A stretch of DNA of 32,479 nt, taken from contig JBBHKE010002801.1 in the NCBI GenBank assembly GCA_037447655.1, positions 1 through 32,479 on the forward strand. Reading direction: 5' to 3'. Positions 18,372 through 27,690 of the stretch are shown piece by piece. This DNA comes from Zygnema cylindricum (lineage: Eukaryota; Streptophyta; Zygnematophyceae; Zygnematales; Zygnemataceae). The notes under the pieces are model-generated. The model was not told the DNA's origin. It saw only the letters and a list, made by a program, of their open reading frames with translations, and did not search any database. Made by a program: the position numbers and the translations under genes. Positions within the stretch are counted from its first letter, which is position 1. Every line of letters starts with the position of its first letter.

Positions 18372-20288
18372 GTAGTTACCACATATCTAGTGGTCTCGAT
18401 AGATCAGAAAGTCTTAGCGGAGGGTAAGAGTTCTATTCTCACCTTCTCAGATGTGCTCTATATTCCTCAGCTGAGTAAAAATCTTGTGTCTACTTCTGTA
18501 TTGGATGACAAGGATTTTGATAATTTCACTAGAAAGGGAGTCTTTACAACTAAAAATGGAGATGAAGTCTACTTGACAGCAGATAAGGGAAGCCAAGGAA
18601 TGCTTAGGCTTAACCTGAGTAATGAAAAGAATAGTGCTTACTATGGTGGTGTCTCGAACTTGATGATCAGGCATAAGCGTTTGGGACATGCGCATTTGAT
18701 AGGCTGAGGGAAATGTTGAAGGTGGGTGTAGTAGAAGGCATTCAGTTTGGGGATAATGAAATGATGGATGACTGTAGTGGATGTGCCCACGGTAAGGCTC
18801 ACAGACTCCCCTTTCCCAAAACTTCCCCATATAGATGTGAGAAAGTACTAGATCTAGTCCACACAGGTATATGCTGACAATTACTGATGATTGGTCCAGG
18901 TATTCCGGAATCTACTTCTTAAAATCAAAGTCTGAAAAACCAAAGTACTTTAAAGAATACAAAGCCTGGAGTGAGAAATTGCACGTAACCCCCATTAAGC
19001 GAATAAAGAGTTATAATGGGGGGGAATACACCTCTAACCAGTTTGAGGAATACCTGAGAGATGAGGGAGTTCAGCATCAAAAAACTGTACCAAATAATCC
19101 AGAACAAAATGGGGTAGCTGAGAGGTTAAACCGGACTTTGGGAGATAGTGTGTGCTGCATGTTGGCAGATAAGAAAATAGGAAGGAGATTTTGGGCAGAA
19201 TCCATGAACTGTGCTAACTATATTAATAGTAGAGTCCTCACTACAACTGTTAAAGGAATGATTTCTTATGAGAGATGGGTTGGAAGGAAACCGAATATTT
19301 CTCACTTGAAAGTAATCGGTAGTCAAGTTTACAGTCTTGAAACAGATAAGAAAAACAAGAAACTAGATGCTAAAGGGAAACCGGGATATTTTGTGGGATA
19401 TGATGAGGATGTCAAAGGATATAGAGTCTATGACTTAGCTAAACAAGATATCATTCTGGTAACACATCTAGTTGTCATGGATGAAGGGAAGTCTTTTGAT
19501 CCCTTCAAATACACTAAGAAAATCAGAATCAATTTTGAGTCTGAGAGTGAGGAGGACTTGAGATCTTCCCTGAAAGGACATTAGTGAAAACGTGATTGCA
19601 GATTCAAGGGAGATCAAAAATGGAGGAGATATCTCAGAATCCCCTCATAATTCTACACACTCTAAAGAGAGAGAGGAAGAGGCGTGAGAACCGGCTTCGA
19701 AGGATAGGAGAGCTGAAGAGACAGTACGGAGGAATCCAAGACTTCCCTCCATTCCAGCTTCGAACTTTGAGGGAGGACAGAGGAGCACCAAAAGACTACA
19801 AGAAAAACAGGCTGCTCACAAGGTAACAAAGCTATCTCACCAAGATGAGCCTCAGTCATACTCGGAGGCAATAGACAGTCCGGAGAGAGATATATGGGTG
19901 AGAGCGATAAATGATGAGATGACTTCAATTATGGAAGCTAATACTTGGGAGCTGGTGGACTGTCCTCCAGACAGAAAACCTATCAGGTGCAAATGGATAT
20001 TTAAATTGAAACTGAACCCGGATAATACCATTGAGAGATATAAGGCTCGGTTGGAAGCAAAGGGGTTCACCCAAAAAGAAGGGATAGATTATGAGGAGAC
20101 TTTTGCTCTGGTGGTTCGGTTCCCATCTGTAAGGATTCTCCTTAGTCTAGCAGCAGCGGAAGACATGGAAATTCACCAGATGGATATCAAGACCGCTTTC
20201 CTCAATGATGAACTAGAGGAAAAAATCTTTATGGTTTCGAAGCCAGTGGGATTACGGATGGTGTGACCGGCCTTCCCGTGAGGGGGGG

Positions 20289-20517
20289 TGTTGGATTCGC
20301 ACGTGAATGCTGGTTCAATACAGGGTAGAATGTGATACGTTAAACTTGAACCCGCCTAAAAGAAATAGGTACGGACCCGTCAGGCTCTACATCGAGCTGG
20401 TGGCACAGTGGTTAGTGCAGTGACAGCTCAAGTTAGAGGTCCCAGGCTCAAGCCCTGGCCGGCTCACTTTTCCCTTGTATTGGACAGACCGAATTCTAGA
20501 TTTCCAGGAAATCAACA
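20289..20517 (+). repeat. LTR of the TRIM-like unit
   Basis: 229 bp with short terminal inverted repeats TGTTG/CAACA, a polypurine tract directly upstream and a TGGTATC primer site directly downstream. It contains a tRNA-like gene at 20394-20466. Confidence 0.65.
20394..20471 (+). tRNA. tRNA-like cloverleaf inside the TRIM-like LTR
   Basis: 73 nt (20394-20466) fold as a full cloverleaf. The acceptor stem is GAGCTGG/CCGGCTC with one G-T pair. The D stem is GCAC/GTGC with loop AGTGGTTA. The anticodon stem has four of five pairs around loop AGCTCAA. The variable loop has five bases, and the T stem is CCAGG/CCTGG with loop CTCAAGC. The A box TGGCACAGTGG is perfect and the B box GGCTCAAGCCC matches 10 of 11. 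TTTT at 20468-20471 is a Pol III terminator. The nominal anticodon is CUC (Glu), but position 33 is G instead of U, so decoding function is doubtful. It is best seen as a captured tRNA-like Pol III module. Confidence 0.65.
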
Positions 20518-20528
20518 TGGTATCGTAG

Positions 20529-21722
20529 GGGATTTATAGAGGAAGGAGAAGAAAGCAAAGTCTGCAGGCACATAAAGTCCCTATATAGACTGAAGCTGGC
20601 TCCCAGACAATGGAACAAGAAATTAGATGAGTTTTTCACCGGTCTAGGATAAATTCGGATCAGTTCTGACCATTCTATTTATATGTTTGAGGATGAGAAT
20701 GGTGTGATTTATATTGCAATATATGTGGATGATTTGTTGGTGTTCAGTAAATATATGGAGAAGATCAATAAGTTAAAGAAAGATTTTAGAAGTAGATTTG
20801 ACATGAAGGATTTAAGGGAGGCTAAATATATTTTGGGAATTCAAATGGAAAGAGATGGAGGGAAGAGAATAATCAGACTTACTCAGAAAAAAGCTATCGG
20901 AAATATGCTTGAGAAATTTCAGATGGAAAAGAAAAACAGTTGTACCACTCCCATGGACTTAAAGAAAGTAAGTGATGGGAGTGTAGAAGGAGGAGTGATA
21001 ATACTAGATGATCAGATGTGTCCATAAGAGAGACAGTTTATGAAGTCTATTCCTTACAAACATGTTGTAGGAAGTTTGATTTACTTTATGAAATGTACCA
21101 GGCCGGACATAGCAACAGCAGTTGGAGTCCTAGTAGTAGTCTTAATGATCCTTGGAAAAGAGACTGGGATGCAGCTAAGAGAGTGGTGAGATACCTGGTG
21201 GGAACTAGGGATTTATGGTTGCATTTGGCAGGGGAGCATACTAACATCACTACTTGGAGTGATGCCAGTTATAGGGATGCACCTATGAGAAGATGCACTT
21301 CTGGGTATGTGTTGAATGTGGGGGAAGGTGCTTGTTGTTGGAGCAACAAGCAACAAAAGGTGGTTGCTCAGTCCACTATGGAGGCTGAGTACATGGCCTC
21401 TTGTTCTACTGTGAAATAACTGATGTGGGTCAATTCTTTGTTGCAAGAACTTGGGTATATGAAGAAGGGAGTGCATGAAGTATTTTGTGATAATCAGGCT
21501 ACAATTGTAATTGCAGCCAATACAAAACATCATTTCAAGGTAAGCATATGGATATAAGGTTGAGTTTTGTGAGGGAAAAGGTAGAAAATAAAATTGTGAA
21601 TTTGGTGTATAGGGGTGATGGGGAAATGGTGGTTTATATGATGACAAAACCTGTGCCCTCTCCCAAGCTAAAGTATTGTAGAGAAAAATGTGGTTTAAAA
21701 GAGAAACTGAAATTAGACTAGA
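20529..21722 (+). pseudogene. Copia B pol remnant, reverse transcriptase end and RNase H
   Basis: Continues the B polymerase after the TRIM-like unit, with several stops (for example TAG at about 20586 and TAA at 20650). The YVDDLLV motif is intact, and the segment 20683-21027 reads through the position where copia A has its A-run shift. RNase H follows, with one frame change near 21027 and a TAA at 21417-21419. SDASY, MEAEYMAS and FCDNQ motifs are recognisable. It ends just before the polypurine tract at about 21722-21734. Not functional. Confidence 0.85.
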
Positions 21723-21734
21723 AAAAAAGGGGAG

Positions 21735-21979
21735 TGTTTAAATCACTACATTTAGGGGAGGTATTTTCTAGGTCTTCATTAGTTAGATTAGCTAAAAGAA
21801 AAAGCACAAGCAGCCTGCCTCCACCTTCTCTTTCTAGCCCCCATACTTGTTGTAGTCACTAAAGGAGAGAGAGGGCGGTGGAGCCATGGCCGCCTTAGCT
21901 CCTTAGGCAGGGCTAAAGAGTGACCTAAGTCACTCTCAACCAAAAAGGTTGAGTTCGGTAAGACTCAAACCTCCGACCG
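21735..21979 (+). repeat. 3' LTR of copia B, truncated
   Basis: The first 245 bases of the LTR, aligned to 8969-9205 plus 15661-15670. It stops at CTCCGACCG, where copia C RNase H sequence begins. Contains the antisense T-run and B box in slightly mutated form (GGTTTGAGTCT on the minus strand). Confidence 0.85.
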
Positions 21980-22128
21980 GGAATTGTACACGACCAGATA
22001 TAGCCGCAGCAGTTGGAGTGTTAAGTAGCAGTTTGAATGCTCCTACTAAGAAAGATTAGGAAGCAGCTAATAGAGTCCTTAGATATCTCATAGGGACTAG
22101 AGATCTATGGCTGCATTTGGGTGGGGAC
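21980..22128 (+). pseudogene. Copia C RNase H remnant, part 1
   Basis: Aligns with copia A 13966-14116 (NCTRPDIAAAVGVL, then LNAPTKKD with a TAG replacing Trp, then RVLRYLIGTRDLWLHLGG). It is interrupted by element D after GGGAC, which is the D target duplication (22124-22128), and continues at 25512. Confidence 0.85.
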
Positions 22129-23046
22129 TGTTGTTTTTGAAATGTTAGTTTCGTACTTACGCCACATTTTGTGCGCACGCGACGGTTCGTGCGTAGATTA
22201 TTACCGGAAATATTGTGGTGGTACAAATGGAGGTTCGAATGGATTTGTGGATTGGGGGAGTAATTGTACAATTGAAGTTAAAGGATTGTATTTTGATAAT
22301 GTGGTATCAAGTGGACCGTACGTATGTGATGTCGGTTCATGACGTGGTTTCGTCCTCAAGTGACTAATCAAGTTGATACTCAGTACGCGGATTTTACGGA
22401 AGCGTCGATGTAAATATTTGGTTGAACATTGATGTGTCTTTTTGTGAATTAATTATTAGTGTAGATTTACTCACTTTGACATACCTTGAAGTATTCAGAT
22501 ATACCGACATTAATAGAGGTAGCTGGTAGATAGCGTACCGCTGATATGCCTCCGTACATTCAGCAGTAAGCTCTTGTATATATTTGTAGGACTTCGTCAT
22601 TTTAGGACATAGGAACTTTTTGGACCAAAAACTGTTTATGGTTATTTTTGGTAATTTTATCTGAGGATTACTCTCAGATCTGATAGCGGAATTATCTGAA
22701 ATTCTGCATGTTTGTTCCTATTTATATTTTTAATATTGTCACAAATTTTCAGGTCTATTGTGTGCCTGGTCTGTGTTTTACTTCATTGTGAAGTTAGCCT
22801 GTCTGATCAAAGTTATGGCAGACTGTTTTTCTGCAACTTTGACTAGATGATGTGATCAATCTGTTTATTATTTTTGTCTGAAACTTTGTGAGGTCATTTT
22901 ATATCCTATATAATATCTGTAAATGTAGTTTCAGCTTGTTTTGTTAATTCTGTTGAATTCTGTGTGTATCCAAAGTACGCTGTTTTTAGGGTAGTCTGTG
23001 GTGCTTCCTAGGGTGAATCCATGGCTAGAAATAGCTATGGACAACA
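22129..23046 (+). repeat. 5' LTR of element D
   Basis: 918 bp, TGTTGTTTTTGAAATG...GGACAACA. The gag ATG (23021) lies in its last 26 bases. No antisense tRNA-like module was found in this LTR family. Confidence 0.93.
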
Positions 23047-24022
23047 GGTTATGGGCCCACGCCCATGGCTATCCATATTGGATGAATCGTACTTGCCCAT
23101 ATTTGATGGAACTGAATATTATTGTTGGAGGAGTATTATGAAGAGCTACTTCAAGTTGAGGGAGCTTATGGATGTGGTGGATGGGATATGTGTCGAAACA
23201 TCGGCTGAATGGGAGGAGAAAAACCTGGAGTGCTTGAGGATTATCAAGCTATCTATGACTAAGGAATTTGTAATGATGTACCTTGATGTGAAGAGTGCAG
23301 CTGAATTGTGGAAGTGTTTAGAATGCACTTATCAAAAGACTTCTGTGTATCATTGGATGATTAGTGCTACAAAAATATTTGAATATAAATATGTTGGAGG
23401 TAGCATGTTGAAATATTGCCTTAGTTTGCAAAGATTGTTTGCAGAAAATGATATTGCAGGAGGAAACTTTACAAATGTTCAAAAGGTTCTCTTGTTAATG
23501 AAAGGATTACCTAAAGAATATAGGTGTGCTTTAGATAGATTAAAACAAGTTGATAAAAAGGATTGGAGCTTACCTTTAGCAATCAGATTTGTTTTAGATG
23601 AAGAAGATGATAAAGAGGCTTTAAAGAATAGGGGGAATTTTCAGGGTGTGAGATCACAATTTCAGAAAAATAGAAAAAATGGTAAATCAGAAAATTGTTT
23701 TTATTGTAATGATTTAGGACATACTTTTAGAGTATGTCCACTTTGTAAAAGTGCATGTGTCACAGGAAATTTTCGAAATGGATGGGATGACTATCGGGTT
23801 CTACCCCCTACACGAAAGGCTACACTTCACGTTGATGAATTTGTATACTTGCCGACTGTTATTTTTCTAAATATGGAAAATGAGGAAGGAAGGGAAACAT
23901 GTGCTGTCACCGAAAATGGAGTGGAGAATGAGGTGACAGAAAAGGATTTGGTTTTTGTCAATTTTTCCGAAGACAGATTGGTGAGTGATAAAGATTTACA
24001 GGGGGATAGCTGGAGAGAGTGA
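23021..24022 (+). CDS. gag: Element D Gag
   Basis: 333 codons. The ATG is inside the LTR, and the frame crosses the primer site (residues 10-14, VMGPR), the same arrangement as in copia A. The N-terminal YLPIFDGTEYYCWRSIMKSY is the typical copia Gag opening. The helical gag-polypeptide core covers about residues 60-200 (AAELWKCLECTY, YVGGSMLKYCLSLQRLF, LLLMKGLPKEYRCAL). A zinc knuckle C-x2-C-x4-H-x4-C (CFYCNDLGHTFRVC) lies near 229-242, with a further CPLC pair overlapping its end. The C-terminus is acidic. It would form particles and package the element RNA. It is intact, without internal stops, and ends with TGA at 24020-24022. The following ORF overlaps in another frame. Confidence 0.9.
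   Translation: MARNSYGQQVMGPRPWLSILDESYLPIFDGTEYYCWRSIMKSYFKLRELMDVVDGICVETSAEWEEKNLECLRIIKLSMTKEFVMMYLDVKSAAELWKCLECTYQKTSVYHWMISATKIFEYKYVGGSMLKYCLSLQRLFAENDIAGGNFTNVQKVLLLMKGLPKEYRCALDRLKQVDKKDWSLPLAIRFVLDEEDDKEALKNRGNFQGVRSQFQKNRKNGKSENCFYCNDLGHTFRVCPLCKSACVTGNFRNGWDDYRVLPPTRKATLHVDEFVYLPTVIFLNMENEEGRETCAVTENGVENEVTEKDLVFVNFSEDRLVSDKDLQGDSWRE
23047..23060 (+). promoter_or_regulatory. Primer binding site of element D (half-tRNA iMet type)
   Basis: GGTTATGGGCCCAC directly after the LTR, identical to the A and C sites although the LTRs are unrelated. This argues that the site is under functional constraint. Confidence 0.75.
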
Positions 24023-24035
24023 AGGTCAATTAGAA

Positions 24036-24278
24036 ATGGAAACTGAAAAAAATTTGCATGAGGAGATTACTGTACTTAAAGAGGGAAAGAGAAAAAGTGT
24101 TCAAAAAATTGAAGTAGGAGAGGAAGTTTATATTATTGGAAAAGAAAACAAAAGTTCAAAAATTGAGAAAATACCAAATTTTATTAAGAAAACAAAGAAA
24201 ATAAGTAGAAGTAAAAAGATAAACCGTAGAAGAAAACATGTTCAGAAAATGGTCAAAAGAAAGCATCGTGGAAAATAA
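24036..24278 (+). CDS. Element D small lysine-rich ORF
   Basis: About 80 codons from the ATG at 24036; the frame is open from 23985 and overlaps the end of gag by about 38 bases in the next frame. It is very basic toward the C-terminus (KKTKKISRSKKINRRRKHV and MVKRKHRGK), suggesting nucleic-acid binding or a nuclear localisation signal. It has no protease or polymerase motif. It may be a Gag C-terminal tail separated by a one-base shift at the GGGGG run (24000-24004), or an independent product. Its function is not known. Confidence 0.45.
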   Translation: METEKNLHEEITVLKEGKRKSVQKIEVGEEVYIIGKENKSSKIEKIPNFIKKTKKISRSKKINRRRKHVQKMVKRKHRGK

Positions 24279-24593
24279 TTTTAGGGAAAGTAATTATCTT
24301 TTACATTTAATAATTTTTTGACGAATTTCTGATTTAAAACTTTGAATTTTGAAATTGTGTGAGAAGGAAAACTTTTACTTTGAAGACCTAGAAAGAGGTA
24401 GTGGAAGCAATGGTGTGTTTAGGAAGGAAGGATTTTGGAAGACATGGCAGCAAGCAGTTGGAGTAGTGGCCACGTCAGCGGAAGCAGTGGTCATGTCAGC
24501 GGAAGCAGTGGTGATATATGAACGAAAGGTACACTTTCATTTGACACGCGACATACTTTATTATGGGTGCACGAAACTAAAATTTCGGGGGAG
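24279..24593 (+). other. Untranslated 3' interior of element D
   Basis: No protein motif. Contains a 21-bp tandem duplication (24471-24491 and 24492-24512, unit CACGTCAGCGGAAGCAGTGG plus T) and ends with the polypurine tract at about 24583-24593. An open frame crossing into the LTR is not considered coding. Confidence 0.6.
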
Positions 24594-25511
24594 TGTTGTT
24601 TTTGAAATGTTAGTTTCGTACTTACGCCACATTTTGTGCGCACGCGACGGTTCGTGCGTAGATTATTACCGGAAATATTGTGGTGGTACAAATGGAGGTT
24701 CGAATGGATTTGTGGATTGGGGGAGTAATTGTACAATTGAAGTTAAAGGATTGTATTTTGATAATGTGGTATCAAGTGGACCGTACGTATGTGATGTCGG
24801 TTCATGACGTGGTTTCGTCCTCAAGTGACTAATCAAGTTGATACTCAGTACGCGGATTTTACGGAAGCGTCGATGTAAATATTTGGTTGAACATTGATGT
24901 GTCTTTTTGTGAATTAATTATTAGTGTAGATTTACTCACTTTGACATACCTTGAAGTATTCAGGTATACCGACATTAATAGAGGTAGCTGGTAGATAGCG
25001 TACCGCTGATATGCCTCCGTACATTCAGCAGTAAGCTCTTGTATATATTTGTAGGACTTCGTCATTTTAGGACATAGGAACTTTTTAGACCAAAAACTGT
25101 TTATGGTTATTTTTGGTAATTTTATCTGAGGATTACTCTCAGATCTGATAGCGGAATTATCTGAAATTCTGCATGTTTGTTCCTATTTATATTTTTAATA
25201 TTGTCACAGATTTTCAGGTCTATTGTGTGCCTGGTCTGTGTTTTACTTCATTGTGAAGTTAGCCTGTCTGATCAAAGTTATGGCAGACTGTTTTTCTGCA
25301 ACTTTGACTAGATGATGTGATCAATCTGTTTATTATTTTTGTCTGAAACTTTGTGAGGTCATTTTATATCCTATATAATATCTGTAAATGTAGTTTCAGC
25401 TTGTTTTGTTAATTTTGTTGAATTCTGTGTGTATCCAAAGTACGTTGTTTTTAGGGTAGTCTGTGGTGCTTCCTAGGGTGAATCCATGGCTAGAAATGGC
25501 TATGGACAACA
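24594..25511 (+). repeat. 3' LTR of element D
   Basis: 918 bp with six transitions against the 5' LTR; ends CAACA, followed by the target duplication GGGAC. Confidence 0.93.
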
Positions 25512-26012
25512 GGGACAACACTGACATCACCACTTGGAGTGGTGCCAGTTATGGGGATGCTCCTATGAGGAGGTGTACTTTTGGGTATGTATTATTTGTG
25601 GGTGATGGGGCTTGCTTTTGGAGCAGCAAGCAGCAAAAGGTTATTGCTCAGTCCATAATAGAGGATGAATATATGGCCTCTTCTTTTGCTGTAAAAGAAT
25701 TGATGTGGGTGAAGTCTCTACTTGGTGAACTTGGACATATTTAAAGTGGTGTATAAAAAATATTTTGTGACAATCAGGCAACCATTACAATTGCTGCTAA
25801 TCCCAAACACCACTTTAAAGCCAAACATATGGAAATCAGACTTCGATTTTTGTAAGAGAGAAGGTAGAAAACAATATAATCAGTCTAGAATTTAAATCAT
25901 ATAGTGAAATGGTAGCAGACAAGATGACAAAACCTGTACCATCTCCCAAGTTATTATTTTATGTGGAGAAAAGTATGGCCTTAAACTTTAAAGTGACTAG
26001 AAATAAGGGGGG
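25512..26012 (+). pseudogene. Copia C RNase H remnant, part 2
   Basis: Resumes at the position left at 22128 (NTDITTWSGASYGDAPMRRC). The RNase H aspartate of SDASY is replaced by Gly (SGASY). The frame is open to 25744 (KELMWVKSLLGELGHI then stop). Later motifs (FCDNQ-like, MVADKMTKPVPSPK) are shifted or altered. It ends at the polypurine tract AAATAAGGGGGG (26001-26012). Not functional. Confidence 0.85.
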
Positions 26013-27004
26013 TGTAGAAATTAGAGGTATTTTCTAGTTTAGAATAGTGTAAAATTAAAAGAGAAAAGCAGCAAAGGCAATTTTCCTCTTACTCCTCTTT
26101 CAAGTCCCCACACTTGCCGCAGTCCCTGTAGACTGGAGAGGGAGTCACTACGCTGTCTTAGGGAGAGAGAAGGGAGTTCAAGCTAGTTCCTACCAAAAGG
26201 TGGCTGCCATAACCAAGATTTGATCCTGGTACGTACCTTCCGCCAGAGTAGGCGGTAGCCAATAGCTTTTCCTATATTTTATGACCATTGCTAACACATA
26301 CAGGGTTCGATAATTATTTAATGATATACACGTAGAAATTTCCATTTGACTAATGAAACGAACCGCTAAAGCATAGAACCTGTTGTACTTATATATAGTA
26401 CAAAATAAATGGTACAAACATTTGTTTTCGACGACCAGTATTAAAAGTCGATATGGATCAGACAGCCATGGTGTAAGCCGTCTTTCCGGAATGGTCGCTT
26501 TGGCGGTTTTCGGTCATCACCACACCGGATGACACGTGGCGATATCTCATGGGTTTGCGGAATCTCCGAGAAGCTTCACAACAAGTCCGGATGTGACAAG
26601 CATCACCTATATGACCATGTCGTACAGGTGTCGTACAGAAAGTACTCCGGCAGTTGTACCTTTCTGTACTGAACATTTATCTAATTGGTTCGTACTTCAG
26701 TAGCATAGAGTTTAGAGAGGGATCTAAGACTTACACAAATTAATCTAGCCGCCTCTCTCCCAAAGAGCTTTTGTGCAAAAGGTCAACTTTGACCATTGAT
26801 AATTTACAGCTCAAGGGAGCAAAATAAGCCAACATTTTTGCTATCAACTTAAGGGAGCCTTGCCTTCACAAGGGTGAAGCTGGTCAGAGTTGTTCTCTAC
26901 CAGGGTGGCATATATACTTACTCAAACTCAAAGGGGTTAAAGCTATCCTAGAAGCTTTGTGTAAGCTATTCTTTGGGAGAACTCATTAAGGTCTCAGAGT
27001 TTTA
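26013..27004 (+). repeat. 3' LTR of copia C
   Basis: About 992 bp, starting TGTAGAAATTAGAGG. The end is taken at GTCTCAGAGTTTTA by alignment with TTTCA in the other LTRs. It retains CACGTGGC (26533-26540), a GTAC cluster and GGTCAACTTTGACC (26781-26794). An antisense B-box remnant (26226-26216, one change) is followed by TTTT (26198-26195). Confidence 0.75.
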
Positions 27005-27690
27005 TATCTAGTGTTTGGCTACTCCCTTGTTTTCAAGAATGAGATTAGTTGCACACTGAACGTGTAAATTTTATACAGGTGGAATGACCACGTACGAGCC
27101 ACGTTGGATGTGAATAGTAACGATATATGTGCATAAGCCACACACCTCGGACAGGTTGCAATCAAATCCACAAAAACCCACCAAAAAATATTTGCATGAA
27201 GATTGTCTCGTGACACATCATTCACCGTCCATTGAGATCCGAAATTTGTTGCGCCTGCTTTTTTCAAATGATAAGCGATAAAATACGAAGACAACACAAC
27301 GACAAAAACGACAAAACATAAATGTACAAAGTGTATATTCACGTAATTATAATTTGCGGCTTGTCATACAGATACTAGTTTCAGATTTTGTGTTTTTGGC
27401 ATATTTGACGGTTCTCGTAGTCAACATGAACCTACGTGGGTCCATTCCAAATTAAGCACGTAGGCGATAGATTTCTTGCTGACACGACCTGATGGAGAAG
27501 TGAACCAAATATTATTGCTATTAAACGTTTTAGTACGATTATCGTCGGCGCTTGATGGAGAAGAGGCATGATAAATTAGTGGTTATATAGAGGAAAAAAA
27601 AGAAGAATGCATAAAAAAATCAAAAAAACTAATAAATCATTATTTTTTCTTTTTTATGTTTCCAAGTATATCTATTCGATGTACAGCTAA
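27005..27690. other. Flank right of the nest, no gene recognised
   Basis: A 107-codon minus-strand open frame (27342-27019) contains a stretch with plausible protein composition (TNFGSQWTVNDVSRDNLHAN) after a hydrophobic start. I recognise no family, and splice sites are not convincing. AT-rich, otherwise featureless. Confidence 0.35.

Larger units (their letters stand above)
17320..20231 (+). pseudogene. Copia B pol remnant, protease to mid reverse transcriptase
   Basis: Collinear with copia A Pol. The protease motif is IDSGVFVHMC (Ala to Val after DSG) with a TAG soon after, and the hAT MITE (17555-18371) splits this domain. Pre-integrase HHCC sequence follows at about 18660-18800. The integrase has lost both catalytic aspartates: HTD has become HTG (18866-18868), followed by a deletion of about 43 bases, and SDNGG has become SYNGG (Tyr codon 19012-19014). 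The glutamate motif NGVAERLNRT remains. The segment 18871-19584 is otherwise open (237 codons). Reverse transcriptase resumes at about 19860 and runs to 20231, where the TRIM-like unit interrupts. Not functional. Confidence 0.85.
20232..20528 (+). mobile_element. TRIM-like miniature LTR element unit in copia B
   Basis: An insertion in the B reverse transcriptase with this order: primer site TGGTTTCGAAGCCAGTGGG (20232-20250), a 57-base interior, a polypurine tract AGGGGGGG (20281-20288), one 229-bp LTR (20289-20517, TGTTG...CAACA) and a second partial primer site TGGTATCGTAG (20518-20528). The sites resemble the usual plant initiator-Met site TGGTATCAGAGCC. There is no coding capacity. Only one LTR is present, with primer-site copies on both outer edges, a circularly permuted unit rather than LTR-interior-LTR. 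About 10 bases of the B frame were lost or replaced at the site. Confidence 0.65.
8969..21979 (+). mobile_element. Copia B, degenerate full-length element with three nested insertions
   Basis: The 5' LTR is split by copia A (8969-9205 plus 15661-16391, about 968 bp without A). The interior runs from 16392 to 21734, and a truncated 3' LTR spans 21735-21979. The LTR start TGTTCAAATCACTAG is matched by TGTTTAAATCACTAC at 21735 after the polypurine tract AAAAAAAGGGGAG. Gag and pol are collinear with copia A but full of stops and frameshifts. A hAT MITE interrupts the protease and a TRIM-like unit interrupts the reverse transcriptase. The 3' LTR breaks off at CTCCGACCG, where copia C RNase H sequence resumes. 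Confidence 0.82.
22129..25511 (+). mobile_element. Element D: non-autonomous gag-only LTR retrotransposon, TSD GGGAC
   Basis: 3383 bp with two 918-bp LTRs and exact 5-bp duplications GGGAC (22124-22128, 25512-25516). The LTRs differ at six sites by eye, all transitions, and no indels. The 1547-bp interior has the half-tRNA primer site, a Gag with a zinc knuckle, a lysine-rich ORF and a polypurine tract (TTTCGGGGGAG). No protease, integrase, reverse transcriptase or RNase H is present. This matches the TR-GAG concept: non-autonomous elements that keep gag and borrow pol. The LTR sequence is unrelated to those of A, B and C. Confidence 0.92.
5405..27004 (+). mobile_element. Copia C, outermost element of the nest (degenerate)
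   Basis: This composite is bounded by two related LTRs in the same orientation (5405-6409 and 26013-27004), roughly 10% diverged with several indels. The left LTR is followed by a primer binding site and gag remnant. The right LTR is preceded by a polypurine tract (AAATAAGGGGGG) and RNase H remnants. Most of pol is gone: between the gag remnant and RNase H lie an antisense LTR fragment, a solo LTR, copia B and element D. No 5-bp target duplication is visible (CATTC on the left, TATCT on the right), so the two ends could in principle belong to separate insertions of one family. I infer that this is the oldest layer. Confidence 0.6.

Noticed and set aside
20394-20466. A functional tRNA-Glu gene
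   Set aside because: G at position 33, a mispaired anticodon stem and location inside an LTR make a decoding tRNA unlikely; it is reported as a tRNA-like module instead.
24349-24807. 152-codon frame running from the D interior into its 3' LTR
   Set aside because: It crosses the polypurine tract and LTR border, its repeated AEAVV part is the 21-bp tandem duplication, and there is no homology I recognise.
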